From contig JAFCGF010000001.1 in assembly GCA_017608295.1 (NCBI GenBank), forward strand, positions 186,001 through 250,000: a stretch of DNA of 64,000 bases. The letters run 5' to 3'. Numbering within the stretch: position 1 is the first letter of the stretch; each line of letters opens with the position of its first letter. Shown one piece after another: positions 56,577 to 64,000 of the stretch. A program made the position numbers and the translations under genes. A model generated the notes under the pieces. It did no database searches and had not been told where the DNA came from. It saw only the letters and a list, made by a program, of their open reading frames with translations. The stretch comes from Candidatus Woesearchaeota archaeon (GTDB lineage Archaea; Nanoarchaeota; Nanoarchaeia; Woesearchaeales; JAGVZT01).

Positions 56577-56714
56577 TTGGTAGCAAAGCTGATCTACTAC
56601 GGCTTCACCTTCGAGCAGATTGATTCAATCCTGCGGAAAGCGAGAATTGGGAAGTGGGGGAAAGCGCCGGACGCATACAGACTGAGAACCTACGCGACAG
56701 CAGGTGGAATGTGA
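56577..56714 (+). pseudogene. Remnant of a phage/plasmid-type primase
   Basis: A frame without a good start encodes YYGFTFEQIDSILRKARIGK followed by W, and then DAYRLRTYATA, resembling the C-terminal helical motif of primase-polymerase/P4-like proteins (..ID.I.R.S.IGKW..... YR..T...A). It stops at 56714. The rest of such a protein is missing, so it looks like a leftover of an integrated element beside the toxin-antitoxin locus. Confidence 0.45.
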
Positions 56715-56733
56715 ATTCAACATTCTCCCCGAA

Positions 56734-56747
56734 GGGTTTTTAAAGGC
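56734..56747 (+). promoter_or_regulatory. TATA box of the structured RNA
   Basis: GGGTTTTTAAAGGC, centred about 26 bp before the first base of the outer stem at 56766. Confidence 0.6.
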
Positions 56748-56765
56748 AGATAGTATCCTTCTATA

Positions 56766-56890
56766 TAGCGAGCAGTTGATGTCAAACGGGAAACTGGTTG
56801 ACGAGCTTCTTTATTCGCTTCGGCGGGTATGGAGGTCCGCGGTATTGACCTTCGGGCTGGTGCCGTGTCGGTTGCTCGCTATTTTTATTT
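56766..56890 (+). ncRNA. Probable new structured RNA, four-way junction
   Basis: An outer stem TAGCGAGCA (56766-56774) pairs with TGCTCGCTA (56873-56881). Inside are three hairpins: 56781-56802 (GTCAA/TTGAC, then CGG/CTG closed by a GAAA loop), 56806-56835 (13-bp stem, one T-T mismatch, TTCG loop at 56819-56822) and 56838-56867 (about 12 bp, TTCG loop at 56851-56854). T-rich sequence 56882-56890 follows. A TATA box lies 26 bp upstream. It matches neither tRNA, 5S, SRP nor RNase P RNA as I know them. No convincing ORF. Function unknown. Confidence 0.65.
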
Positions 56891-56907
56891 AGGGCTTCTA
56901 AAGATTG

Positions 56908-57012
56908 TTACTGGTAAATTCCATCCCGCTTCAAGACTTCGCCGATGAGGATTGCTTCCACGAGCAGCTCATCATACTCCTCTTCTGACACAAGGGTGAC
57001 TTCCAGCGCCAT
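56908..57012 (-). CDS. 34-residue ORF, possibly the end of a frameshifted gene
   Basis: Encodes MALEVTLVSEEEYDELLVEA, then ILIGEVLKRDGIYQ, acidic and protein-like. An overlapping frame upstream (to about 57149) encodes RGAEGIHMIWLGFIAVLPRS and could be its former N-terminal part after a frameshift. Two GC-rich hairpins lie just upstream (57024-57047 and 57079-57096). The 290-bp gap 56891-57185 holds nothing else I can name. Confidence 0.3.
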   Translation of the reverse strand: MALEVTLVSEEEYDELLVEAILIGEVLKRDGIYQ

Positions 57013-57185
57013 GCCCTGATGGCGTTGCTGCGCGGAAGCACAGCAATAAAACCGAGCCAAATCATGTGTATGCCCTCGGCACCGCGCATCCCGCGGTATG
57101 AATTATGCTCCAAATCCTTCCCAAATGCTGTTGATAAATGGGATCCCAAACCCTGTGGATGCGGGGTGAGAATTATAGTGCTGTT

Positions 57186-57545
57186 CTACCGCTTCTTCAC
57201 GCGCTTCGACGGGTCGATAACAAACTTGCCCTGAAGAAGGTTCCTGCCGATGAGCACTTGATATTTCATACGGCTTCTGTTTGAAAGGGTAAATCTGCCG
57301 TTGATTGTGCGTCCCCCAAGCTTGACCTTCGCGCGTACCACTGCCCTGATGGCAGTGCCATTCGCTGATTTGATTTCAGTCACGTCTATGATAGGGCCGA
57401 GCCTGAGTGCTGCAGCGAGGCGAGTGTCAATCGAGGAGAGGGTAGCGCCAGTGTCAATCCTTGCGAGGGCTGTGCCCACCTTCTTCCCGGAGACTATAGT
57501 GACGCGCTCAGTCCTGCCTATGAGTGTCTTGTCTTTCTTTGGCAC
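57186..57545 (-). CDS. Retropepsin-like aspartic protease (RimK-associated type)
   Basis: 119 aa. ALARIDTGATLSSID carries the DTGA catalytic motif, and the fold continues to VLIGRNLLQGKFVIDPSK. This small family (called ATP-dependent zinc protease in databases) is frequently linked to RimK-like ligases; one lies 2 kb away. GTG 57545 is preferred, 8 nt after GGAG. It follows lonB by 5 bp. Confidence 0.8.
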   Translation of the reverse strand: MPKKDKTLIGRTERVTIVSGKKVGTALARIDTGATLSSIDTRLAAALRLGPIIDVTEIKSANGTAIRAVVRAKVKLGGRTINGRFTLSNRSRMKYQVLIGRNLLQGKFVIDPSKRVKKR

Positions 57546-57550
57546 AGTAT

Positions 57551-59545
57551 TCACTCCTTGAGAATCTTAGTGAGGATGTCCTTTTTCCCTGTCCAGTCAA
57601 GCGCCTCTTTCAGGACATCCACGATGCTGTCCACAGGCATGATGGTTATCTCCTTCATCTTGTTCTCATCTATAATGATATCTTTGAGGTTCGCCCTGGG
57701 AACCATGATATGCTTCACGCCAGCGTCCACCGCGGCATCGACTTTAGATGACACGCCGCCAACAGGCAGGACCTCTCCCCGCACTGACAATGAACCAGTC
57801 ATGGCATAGTCCTGCTTGACAGGGATTTTTTTCAGTGCCGAGATGATTGCTGTCGCGACAGCGATGCTCGCTGAATCTCCCTCGACTCCTTCATATGTCT
57901 GGAGGAACTGCACATAGATGTCATATGTGCCCTTGATGTCCTCGCCGAAATAGCGCTTGATGATTGCCGAGACATTGGTAACTGCTTCCTTCGCGATTTC
58001 CCCTAGTTTTCCAGTGGCGATGAACTCACTGTCCTTGCCTCCTGGAGTGACTTCTGCTTCTATGGGGAGGATGATACCTGAGAATGCTCGGTTGTCTCCA
58101 ATGACAGCGAGGCCGTTGACGCGGCCAATCCTCTTCCCGGCTGTGATGATGACCTCGTATTCCTTCTTTCGCTCGATGAATTTGTCCGCTATCTGCTGTT
58201 CGAGAGTCCTCGCGAGCGCCTTTGCTTTGAAAATATGCTTTGGCTCCACTACTTTCGCGCCCTCATCGACTGCGAAATCTCCTGCTGCTCTCACGAGTCC
58301 GCCGAGATCTCTTAAGCGCAGGGTGAGGTGCCCTTTGCGGTTCGCATGGCGTCTGGCGTCGTTCATAATAGTCTCTACAGCTTCCTTGGTGAAATGTGGA
58401 ATCTTCTTGTCCTTCTTCACTTCCTGCGCCACGAATACCGCGAGCTTCTCCTGGTTCTCTTTTGTGTCAGGCATGGTATCTCCCATGAAGACCTCATAGC
58501 CATAGCCACGGATTCTCGAGCGGAGAGCGGGATGCATCTTCTTCACTGTCTCGACATTGCCCGCTGCGATGAGAATGAAATTACACGGCACCTGTTCTGT
58601 ACGGACCATTGCGCCTGCTGAGCGCTCACTCTGTCCGGTTATCGAGTATTTGCCCTCCTGAAGTGCTGTGAGTAGTTCCTGCTGTGTCGCAGGGTGAAGC
58701 GTGGCGATTTCGTCGACGAACAATACACCCATATGGGCTCGGTGTATCATGCCCGCTACCACTCTCTCATGAGCAGGCGTTCCTAAGCCACCTGTCTGGA
58801 ATGGGTCGTGCAGCACATCCCCTAACAGTGCTCCTGCATGCGCTCCTGTTGCGTCGTAGAATGGCGCGTTCTCTTTCCCGAAGTTATCGACAATGACTTT
58901 TGGAGCGAGAACCTTTGTCTGCGTGCGCCGCCCCATACCCATAGATATTCCGAACAGGAGCAGCAGACCTACAAAGCCGAGGATGAAGGCAGCAAAGATG
59001 ACATCTGAAATTGTGTTCTGCTTCCACCATGTATAGGGAAGGATGGGAAAGAGGAAGATGAAAGCGAAGAGGAAGATGTAGTAGCCGAAAGAGGACTGCT
59101 TGCCTTTTATCTTAGTCCGGGCCACGAGTTCCCTCCCCTGCCCTGCCGGCATGACCCGGATGAGCGGGAGGTTATCATCATGTGGATTTGGGAATGAGAC
59201 TGTATCGACGAGCTTCTCCTTGGGCAGCATCTCAGCCAATGCTAACCCGAGCATGCTCTTTCCGGTGCCTGGCTCTCCGATGAGCAGGACATGCCTGCGC
59301 TGTTTCGCAGCCTTGCGGACGATTTCACACGCCTCGTCCTGGCCAATCACCTGGTCGATAATCTTATCAGAGACTTCAATCTCCCCAGTGTCCTTGTACT
59401 TCTTCAGGGCAGAGCCCTGAAGGGCCTTCAACTTCGTTGAAGACTTTTTTGGAGCGCTCTTTACAACTTTCTTCTTCGGGGCAGAGCCCCGAAGGGTCTT
59501 CAACTTTGTTGAAGGCTTCTTTACACTGCGCTTCTTTTTCACCAT
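57551..59545 (-). CDS. lonB: Membrane-bound archaeal Lon protease (LonB)
   Basis: 664 aa. Walker A GEPGTGKS (90-97), an archaeal membrane insertion with two helices (about 145-200: [19 protein letters not shown] and the next), Walker [12 protein letters not shown], and the S16 domain with Ser558 in [10 protein letters not shown] and Lys601 in [10 protein letters not shown]. An extra N-terminal 50-residue basic segment contains a duplicated motif. ATP-dependent protein quality control at the membrane. Confidence 0.94.
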   Translation of the reverse strand: MVKKKRSVKKPSTKLKTLRGSAPKKKVVKSAPKKSSTKLKALQGSALKKYKDTGEIEVSDKIIDQVIGQDEACEIVRKAAKQRRHVLLIGEPGTGKSMLGLALAEMLPKEKLVDTVSFPNPHDDNLPLIRVMPAGQGRELVARTKIKGKQSSFGYYIFLFAFIFLFPILPYTWWKQNTISDVIFAAFILGFVGLLLLFGISMGMGRRTQTKVLAPKVIVDNFGKENAPFYDATGAHAGALLGDVLHDPFQTGGLGTPAHERVVAGMIHRAHMGVLFVDEIATLHPATQQELLTALQEGKYSITGQSERSAGAMVRTEQVPCNFILIAAGNVETVKKMHPALRSRIRGYGYEVFMGDTMPDTKENQEKLAVFVAQEVKKDKKIPHFTKEAVETIMNDARRHANRKGHLTLRLRDLGGLVRAAGDFAVDEGAKVVEPKHIFKAKALARTLEQQIADKFIERKKEYEVIITAGKRIGRVNGLAVIGDNRAFSGIILPIEAEVTPGGKDSEFIATGKLGEIAKEAVTNVSAIIKRYFGEDIKGTYDIYVQFLQTYEGVEGDSASIAVATAIISALKKIPVKQDYAMTGSLSVRGEVLPVGGVSSKVDAAVDAGVKHIMVPRANLKDIIIDENKMKEITIMPVDSIVDVLKEALDWTGKKDILTKILKE
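59401..59519 (-). repeat. 72-nt-period duplication in the lonB N-terminus
   Basis: About 47 nt at 59401-59447 recur at 59473-59519 with a few changes, encoding [14 protein letters not shown] and [14 protein letters not shown]. Each copy contains the palindrome-like CTTCAACTTCGTTGAAG. Confidence 0.75.
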
Positions 59546-59571
59546 CGTCAGGAAGCTATGAAGGTGCTTTC

Positions 59572-59582
59572 CTATTTAAAAG
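59572..59582 (-). promoter_or_regulatory. TATA box of lonB
   Basis: CTTTTAAATAG on the minus strand, about 31 bp before ATG 59545; the purA TATA box AAGGTTTATATT (59589-59600, plus strand) lies beside it. Confidence 0.6.
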
Positions 59583-59638
59583 TCACGGAAGGTTTATATT
59601 ATGGGGAAGGCGTGGGTGTAGGGTAAGGAGTGATATTC

Positions 59639-60910
59639 ATGCCTGGAATCATAGTGGTTGGAGCCCAGTGGGGCGACGAAGGAAAGGGAAAGATAACAGA
59701 TGTTCTCGCTGAGAACGCGCATCTGGTAGTGCGCTATCAAGGCGGAAATAATGCAGGTCATACTGTCGTTGTCGGCAAAGAGACTTTCAAGTTCCATCTC
59801 CTGCCGAGCGGAGTGGTGCAGGGAAAAGAAGTCCGCATCGCGCAGGGCGTAGTCCTTGACCCGAGAGTTCTTGTCAAGGAACTCGACGAGCTGGAGAAGC
59901 GCGGCATCCCAGCAAAACTGAAGATAGACCCCCGCACACACATCATTCTCCCCTACCATAACCATCTGGATGCAGCGAGAGAAGGAAAAGACGGGAAGAT
60001 AGGCACAACCTTACGCGGCATCGGGCCCTGCTATGAGGACAGGGCAGCACGCTCAGGCCTCAGGTTTGAAGATCTTATCGATTCAAAGCGCCTGAGGGAA
60101 AAGCTCATTTCAATCCTTGAACATAAATTGAAGCTGCTGGACAGCGTCTATGCCCATAAGCATAACATCACTGAGGACTCGATTATCAGGGAATATGAAG
60201 CTCTTGGAAAGCGCCTCGCACCCTATGTCGGCGATGTCTCGCATGAGGTGAATTCCCACCTGCAGGAAGATGAGAGCATCATCTTATTCGAGGGAGCCCA
60301 GGGAACCCTTCTTGACCTCTCATTTGGCACATATCCCTATGTTACCTCCTCACATCCAATCTCAGGCTCTGTGTTCATCAATGTGGGCATCCCGCCGAGG
60401 CATTTTGAGGTCATCGGGATTGTCAAGGCCTACACCACGAGAGTGGGGAAAGGGCCCTTTCCGACAGAACTCAAAGACAAGGCAGGGGAATACCTGAGAG
60501 AGCAGGGACGTGAGTTCGGCACGACAACAGGCCGGCCGAGAAGATGCGGCTGGCTCGATCTTCCGATGCTGCGCTACTCCCACCGGCTAAACGGCTTCAC
60601 CCAGATTGCATTGACAAAGCTTGATGTCCTCTCAGGATTGAAAGAGCTTAAAGTGGCGACTGCATACAAGTATGGCGATAAGGAGCTTGATGAGTTCCCT
60701 CACGATTTATCAATACTCGAGAAATGCACGCCAGTCTACCACACAATGAAGGGATTCACGCTTGAAGGCCAGCCAAAGGACTTTCTCCAGCTGCCACAGG
60801 AGGCCAGAGATTATATCTCATTCCTTGAGAGAGAGCTTGGCGTGCCCATAACTATCATGTCGACAGGCCCAAAGAGAGAAGAGACCTTCTTTATGGGAAA
60901 GCCGTCATAG
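59639..60910 (+). CDS. purA: Adenylosuccinate synthetase
   Basis: 423 aa. IVVGAQWGDEGKGKITD, YQGGNNAGHTVV, TLRGIGPCYEDRAARSG, FEGAQGTLLDLSFGTYPYVT and GTTTGRPRRCGW are full PurA signatures. It makes adenylosuccinate from IMP, aspartate and GTP. ATG 59639 follows GGAGTGAT. Normal length. Confidence 0.96.
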   Translation: MPGIIVVGAQWGDEGKGKITDVLAENAHLVVRYQGGNNAGHTVVVGKETFKFHLLPSGVVQGKEVRIAQGVVLDPRVLVKELDELEKRGIPAKLKIDPRTHIILPYHNHLDAAREGKDGKIGTTLRGIGPCYEDRAARSGLRFEDLIDSKRLREKLISILEHKLKLLDSVYAHKHNITEDSIIREYEALGKRLAPYVGDVSHEVNSHLQEDESIILFEGAQGTLLDLSFGTYPYVTSSHPISGSVFINVGIPPRHFEVIGIVKAYTTRVGKGPFPTELKDKAGEYLREQGREFGTTTGRPRRCGWLDLPMLRYSHRLNGFTQIALTKLDVLSGLKELKVATAYKYGDKELDEFPHDLSILEKCTPVYHTMKGFTLEGQPKDFLQLPQEARDYISFLERELGVPITIMSTGPKREETFFMGKPS

Positions 60911-60915
60911 AAATA

Positions 60916-61104
60916 CTATTCAGACTCAGGGGGAAGGCGAGTCTCGACCATCTCCTGTACTATCTTAGCCTGCTCGTCAAGCCTCTGGAGAAGCTCCAAA
61001 TCTGAGAAATTCTCTGCTGCGCACTGGCTGCAGTACTTATCTGAAGTGCCCTTGATTGCGAATACTGCTTCGCCCTTACAGATAATGCATCGGCTCCCCA
61101 TCAT
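60916..61104 (-). CDS. Small zinc-finger protein
   Basis: 62 aa. CIICKGEAVFAIKG and YCSQCAAENF form a CxxC/CxxC finger, followed by an acidic helix. It converges on purA with a 5-bp gap. No named family. Confidence 0.65.
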   Translation of the reverse strand: MMGSRCIICKGEAVFAIKGTSDKYCSQCAAENFSDLELLQRLDEQAKIVQEMVETRLPPESE

Positions 61105-61206
61105 TAAATATGAATTGACAGGGGTTTAAAAAGCCTTTCGACAAAACTATGCAAATGCAAGATTATTTAAAGTTCCTCTCCATTTAATTTCCTCGGTGAA
61201 CAGTGA

Positions 61207-61710
61207 GTGGTCTTTAAATACGCATGGCGGCACGTGTCAAATGTGATGACTGCAAAAGTCATTACCCTCACCGAAGAAGATTCTGTGTGTGATGCCGCAG
61301 CGCTCATGATGAAGCATGATATCGCGAGCATTGTTGTTGTCGAAGGAAGAGGCTCAAAAAAAAGGGTGAGAGGCATTCTCACAGAGCATGATATGCTGGC
61401 CATCATCGCTGGGCGGAAGAACCCTGACAAGGTCCCAGTAAGTGAGGTGATGACTCCAAACCCTGTCACTGTCCACCCACTCGAGGATTTCATGGTCGCG
61501 AGCACTATGATGGAGAAATATAAGGTCAAGAAGCTTCCAGTCGTTGAGAGTGGCTATCTTGTGGGCATCATCACCCTTAGCGACATCACTCATGCGGTTA
61601 ACGAGCTCAATAGCTACTACAGCTTCAGGCTCTCCACCTTTGATGTTCCTGTCGACAAGCCCCTTCGGCTACCAAAAGGAAGCAAGCTCTCGGCATCAAA
61701 AAAGAACTGA
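61207..61710 (+). CDS. Two-CBS-domain protein
   Basis: 167 aa. Two CBS motifs: HVSNVMTAKVITLTEEDSV to RGILTEHDMLAII, and VSEVMTPNPVTVHPLED to LVGIITLSDITHAV. It probably senses adenine nucleotides. GTG 61207 (SD GGTGA at 61196) keeps the first strand; ATG 61246 would start inside it but fits a TATA-like sequence at 61211-61221. A C-terminal Lys/Ser tail follows. Confidence 0.78.
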   Translation: MVFKYAWRHVSNVMTAKVITLTEEDSVCDAAALMMKHDIASIVVVEGRGSKKRVRGILTEHDMLAIIAGRKNPDKVPVSEVMTPNPVTVHPLEDFMVASTMMEKYKVKKLPVVESGYLVGIITLSDITHAVNELNSYYSFRLSTFDVPVDKPLRLPKGSKLSASKKN

Positions 61711-61749
61711 GCACTCTTCTTCTGCGTGATTCCCGCTGAAAATCCGCAA

Positions 61750-61761
61750 CGTTTAAATAGC
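61750..61761 (+). promoter_or_regulatory. TATA box of the KaiC-like gene
   Basis: CGTTTAAATAGC, about 65 bp before ATG 61820; the leader carries SD GGAGGGAT. Confidence 0.55.
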
Positions 61762-61819
61762 ATAACGCCAGTGAGCAGGATGGTAAAAGAACCCTTATGT
61801 TCATAATGGAGGGATTGAT

Positions 61820-62668
61820 ATGGCTGAAGCGAAGGCGAAACCAATAGAAAAAACAGATGACCCGATGAAAAAGTCTGAGATTATGAGAGTTCCGACACAT
61901 ATTGATGGTTATGACCAGCACCTTGATGGTGGTGTCCCGGCAGGCCATGTCCTGCTCATTAGCGGAACAGCGGGAACAATGAAATCATCATTTGTGTTCA
62001 ACATATTCTACAATGAGGTGCTGAAGAGCAAATCAACTGCGGTTTATCTTAGCCTTGAGCAGTCGTCCTCATCGCTCATAAAGCACGTTGTCAACATGGG
62101 CTATGACCTCACTAAAATCCCTGTTGAAATCATGGAGGATATCTCTAAGCTCCCAGCAACCCTGAAGAAAGTCAAGGCTTCGAAAGACGGGATGCTGGTC
62201 TTCATTGATGTTGGTGCGGTGCGGAAGCAGCTCAAGGCCGTAACAGATGCCCCAAGTGGAGACTGGGTGAATGTGCTGAAGAATGTCCTCAAAAAGTTCC
62301 GCGCACAGGCGAAGATAGACCTCTTCTGCCTTGACTCACTCTCAGCCCTCTATGTCCTGTCGGACATGAAGAATCCGAGAGCAGAGCTTTTCCATGTCTT
62401 TGAGTTCCTCAGAGACTCTGATGTGACCTCATACCTTATCTCCGAGATGCCGCTGGACAAGACCAAGTTCAGCGACTATGAAATTGAGGATTTCCTTGCT
62501 GACGGTGTTATCATGCTTGAGCTGAAAGCGCGCCAGAGGCGTGTGATGCGCGAGATTTCAATAGTGAAGATGCGTTCCACGAACGTCAATACAGATATCT
62601 TCACACTGGAATTCTCCGAAAAGAACAAGTTCAAGGCCCTGCACGGCGGACAGACACCACTCGTCTAA
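61820..62668 (+). CDS. KaiC/RecA-like ATPase
   Basis: 282 aa. VPTHIDGYDQHLDGGVPAGH, Walker A SGTAGTMKSS (Met in place of the usual Gly), AVYLSLEQSSSSL, Walker B DLFCLDSLSALYVL and IVKMRSTNVNTDIFTLEF are archaeal KaiC-type features with a single ATPase domain. Function unknown; related proteins act in signalling. Convergent with the next gene, 4-nt overlap. Confidence 0.83.
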   Translation: MAEAKAKPIEKTDDPMKKSEIMRVPTHIDGYDQHLDGGVPAGHVLLISGTAGTMKSSFVFNIFYNEVLKSKSTAVYLSLEQSSSSLIKHVVNMGYDLTKIPVEIMEDISKLPATLKKVKASKDGMLVFIDVGAVRKQLKAVTDAPSGDWVNVLKNVLKKFRAQAKIDLFCLDSLSALYVLSDMKNPRAELFHVFEFLRDSDVTSYLISEMPLDKTKFSDYEIEDFLADGVIMLELKARQRRVMREISIVKMRSTNVNTDIFTLEFSEKNKFKALHGGQTPLV

Positions 62669-63189
62669 TTTTGCGTGCGGTCATCTTCAGGAGTCATGTC
62701 AATAGTCTTATCGATGATATAATTCAGGCGAGTGCGGTAATTCTTGTTCATGTTCTCTTCGAGGGCAGTGAACAGGACCTCGCACCCGAACATATCTGCA
62801 GTGTCTCCAATTTTTTTGAGATAGCTCAGGCTTTCCTCTTCCTTGAGGAAGATGAGCAAAGTAGTGATGGAGTCGAACACTACAAGTGAAAATTTCTCCT
62901 TTGCCAGGGCTTCTGCGAGAGTTTGCTGGATTTCGTCGAGGGCAGATGGCGATGAGACATAAATGCAGTTGTCTTGAGCGGGGGCGTTTGGCACCACTGA
63001 ATGCGTCACAGCGTCGACAATCCTGAATCTGGAGAAATCCATGTGGCTTTCCATGATGACTGGTTTCAGCGCCAGCAGGGGCTTGTTCAGGGAGACGTAG
63101 CAGACATTCCCTTTATCATAGACCTCTGAGATAGTTGCGAGCATTTTTGATGTGTATTCCCAGAAAGGGAGCAAAACGAGGAATCTCAT
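62665..63189 (-). CDS. KaiC-like protein lacking a Walker A motif
   Basis: 174 aa. LVVFDSITTLLIFLKEEESL is a Walker B-like strand and NVCYVSLNKPL a strand after the missing P-loop; the N-terminus has no GxxxxGKT. It ends in an acidic, His-free tail. Likely a degenerate KaiC family member that partners an active one. SD GAGGTGG. Confidence 0.65.
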   Translation of the reverse strand: MRFLVLLPFWEYTSKMLATISEVYDKGNVCYVSLNKPLLALKPVIMESHMDFSRFRIVDAVTHSVVPNAPAQDNCIYVSSPSALDEIQQTLAEALAKEKFSLVVFDSITTLLIFLKEEESLSYLKKIGDTADMFGCEVLFTALEENMNKNYRTRLNYIIDKTIDMTPEDDRTQN

Positions 63190-63198
63190 CTTGCCACC

Positions 63199-63804
63199 TC
63201 ACTCGGGTACATTAATGAATTCATCTATCATGGGCTTTATCTGATTGATGAGCCTATCATTTGTCGATCCCTTCGCTGTTGTCATCATCACAAGGATGGC
63301 ATTCACATGCTCCGCCTTCAGGTGCTCAGCTATCGCAGTCGTGAATTGCACAATACGTGGAAGTGAGTTATAAAGGAGGATTGTCGTGAGTGAGTCGAAG
63401 ATGACAAACCTGTCCTTGCCCTTTATTTTATCCAGATAATTCTTGATGGCGTTGCTGATGGACTGGATATTTATTGGTGAAGAGACGAACTCACAATAGG
63501 GAGTACTCTGCGGCTCAAGCCCGTACATCTTGGAGATGACATCGACAAAATATACCTTGGACACGTCGACTCCGTTATTCTCGAAAATTTTCGTCATTTC
63601 AGGATAGCCTTTCAGCGTACTCATATACACCCCTGAGCAGCCCCTTTCCTTGGTCAGTACCTTCAGAATCTCAAGGGTCACCTGGAGGTGGAAATTCTGG
63701 GGAGTGTCAATAAGAGTAATCCTCCCCCAATTGCTTTTGGGATGGTGAAACTGAGTCTTGAGGAATTTACTGAAGTCCGGGGGGGGAATAGTATGTTCTG
63801 CCAT
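63199..63804 (-). CDS. KaiC-like protein, degenerate P-loop
   Basis: 201 aa. ITLIDTPQNFHLQVTLEILK sits where a Walker A would be; VIFDSLTTILLYNSL is the Walker B strand, and a conserved TTAKGSTNDRLI loop follows. ATG 63804 has SD GGTGAG; GTG 63813 is part of it. Second degenerate member, in the same operon. Confidence 0.65.
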   Translation of the reverse strand: MAEHTIPPPDFSKFLKTQFHHPKSNWGRITLIDTPQNFHLQVTLEILKVLTKERGCSGVYMSTLKGYPEMTKIFENNGVDVSKVYFVDVISKMYGLEPQSTPYCEFVSSPINIQSISNAIKNYLDKIKGKDRFVIFDSLTTILLYNSLPRIVQFTTAIAEHLKAEHVNAILVMMTTAKGSTNDRLINQIKPMIDEFINVPE

Positions 63805-63805
63805 A

Positions 63806-64000
63806 TCACTCACCTTCCTTCGCGAGGTCCTTGAACGCCTTCAGCATCTTGTCCTTCGCCACCTCGTGTTGTATGTTTCCGGTCAGCACACCCTGCACGC
63901 CCTTGAATGCGGCCATCACGTGGATACCGTCTTTCTTGATGACGTATTCTCTCAGGCGCTTGTCATGGTCGCTTCCACGCACCTTGATAACAGTGATGAA
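63806..64000 (-). CDS. C-terminal part of a KaiC-like ATPase (cut by window edge)
   Basis: 64 visible residues, frame open at the right edge. ITVIKVRGSDHDKRLREYVI then KKDGIHV is the usual KaiC/RAD55 C-terminal beta segment (IVK.RG..HD..LREY.I...GI.V), and FKGVQGVLTGN ends the core. One base separates its stop from the next ATG. Confidence 0.7.
   Translation of the reverse strand, partial: FITVIKVRGSDHDKRLREYVIKKDGIHVMAAFKGVQGVLTGNIQHEVAKDKMLKAFKDLAKEGE

Noticed and set aside
56766..56890. 5S rRNA, tRNA or SRP RNA identity for the structured RNA
   Set aside because: No 5S loop consensus, no tRNA T-arm, no SRP helix 8 motif; four-way junction with UUCG loops differs from all three.
56704..56892. 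A 62-codon ORF across the structured RNA
   Set aside because: It starts upstream of the RNA promoter, has no SD and no protein-like features; paired stems explain the sequence better.

Overview
This window is archaeal chromosome. Most transcription units start 25-30 bp downstream of a TATA box, many of them apparently leaderless, while internal operon genes carry GGTGA/GAGGTG Shine-Dalgarno (SD) sites. The gene set includes ScpA, membrane LonB, a type IA topoisomerase with zinc ribbons, ZPR1, DUF211, KaiC/RecA-like ATPases, FlaI/FlaJ-type pilus parts and a group 3b NiFe hydrogenase. tRNA genes lack an encoded CCA. Bacterial-type MetK, truncated or minimal proteins and many small zinc ribbons would suit a DPANN-type (for example Woesearchaeota-like) genome. 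That placement is inference; there is no rRNA here to settle it.

Layout. 1-2.9 kb: tandem, overlapping genes of one unrecognised membrane-hairpin family, a fifth copy running off the left edge and a sixth member at 18.9 kb. 2.9-7.6 kb: SpoIIM-like protein, YjbQ, an MCM-like AAA+ ATPase and a flippase-like membrane protein. 7.6-14.4 kb: mtnA, an HTH/PIN locus with a hidden 22-residue ORF, two peptidases, an RNA m5C methylase, a VIT transporter and DUF211. 14.5-25.5 kb: topA, an exported Lon-like protease, scpA, nrdR, ROK kinase, PHP phosphoesterase, XTP pyrophosphatase, M20 hydrolase, a DegT-like protein. 25.6-31.9 kb: metK, an AAA+/winged-helix ATPase, a DUF4258/DUF2283-like pair, and a ZPR1-mtnP-phosphoribosyltransferase operon, then a nucleoside phosphorylase sharing a TATA box with tRNA-Arg. 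34-38.6 kb: hydBGDA with hypA and a maturation protease facing it. 38.6-41.8 kb: phosphatidylserine synthase and decarboxylase, tag, half of an MFS transporter, tRNA-Gly. 42-54 kb: type IV pilus-like membrane proteins and ATPase, a 992-residue helical scaffold protein, a UbiB kinase. 54-57.5 kb: an accessory island with RimK-like ligase, RHH regulator with GTATAC operators, HEPN/MNT pair, a primase remnant and a probable new structured RNA. 57.5-64 kb: retropepsin-like protein, LonB, purA, a CBS protein, and a cluster of four KaiC-like proteins.

How parts fit: metK, mtnP, mtnA, the phosphoribosyltransferase and the nucleoside phosphorylase together suggest S-adenosylmethionine use with methylthioadenosine and purine salvage. 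The hydrogenase operon suggests NAD(P)H-linked hydrogen metabolism, and both of its visible maturation factors are adjacent.

Most notable: a probable ~125-nt four-way-junction RNA at 56766-56890 with its own TATA box, one GNRA and two UUCG loops and a T-rich end; the membrane-hairpin gene array; leaderless micro-ORFs coupled to downstream genes; and degenerate repeats of the 3' end downstream of both tRNA genes.
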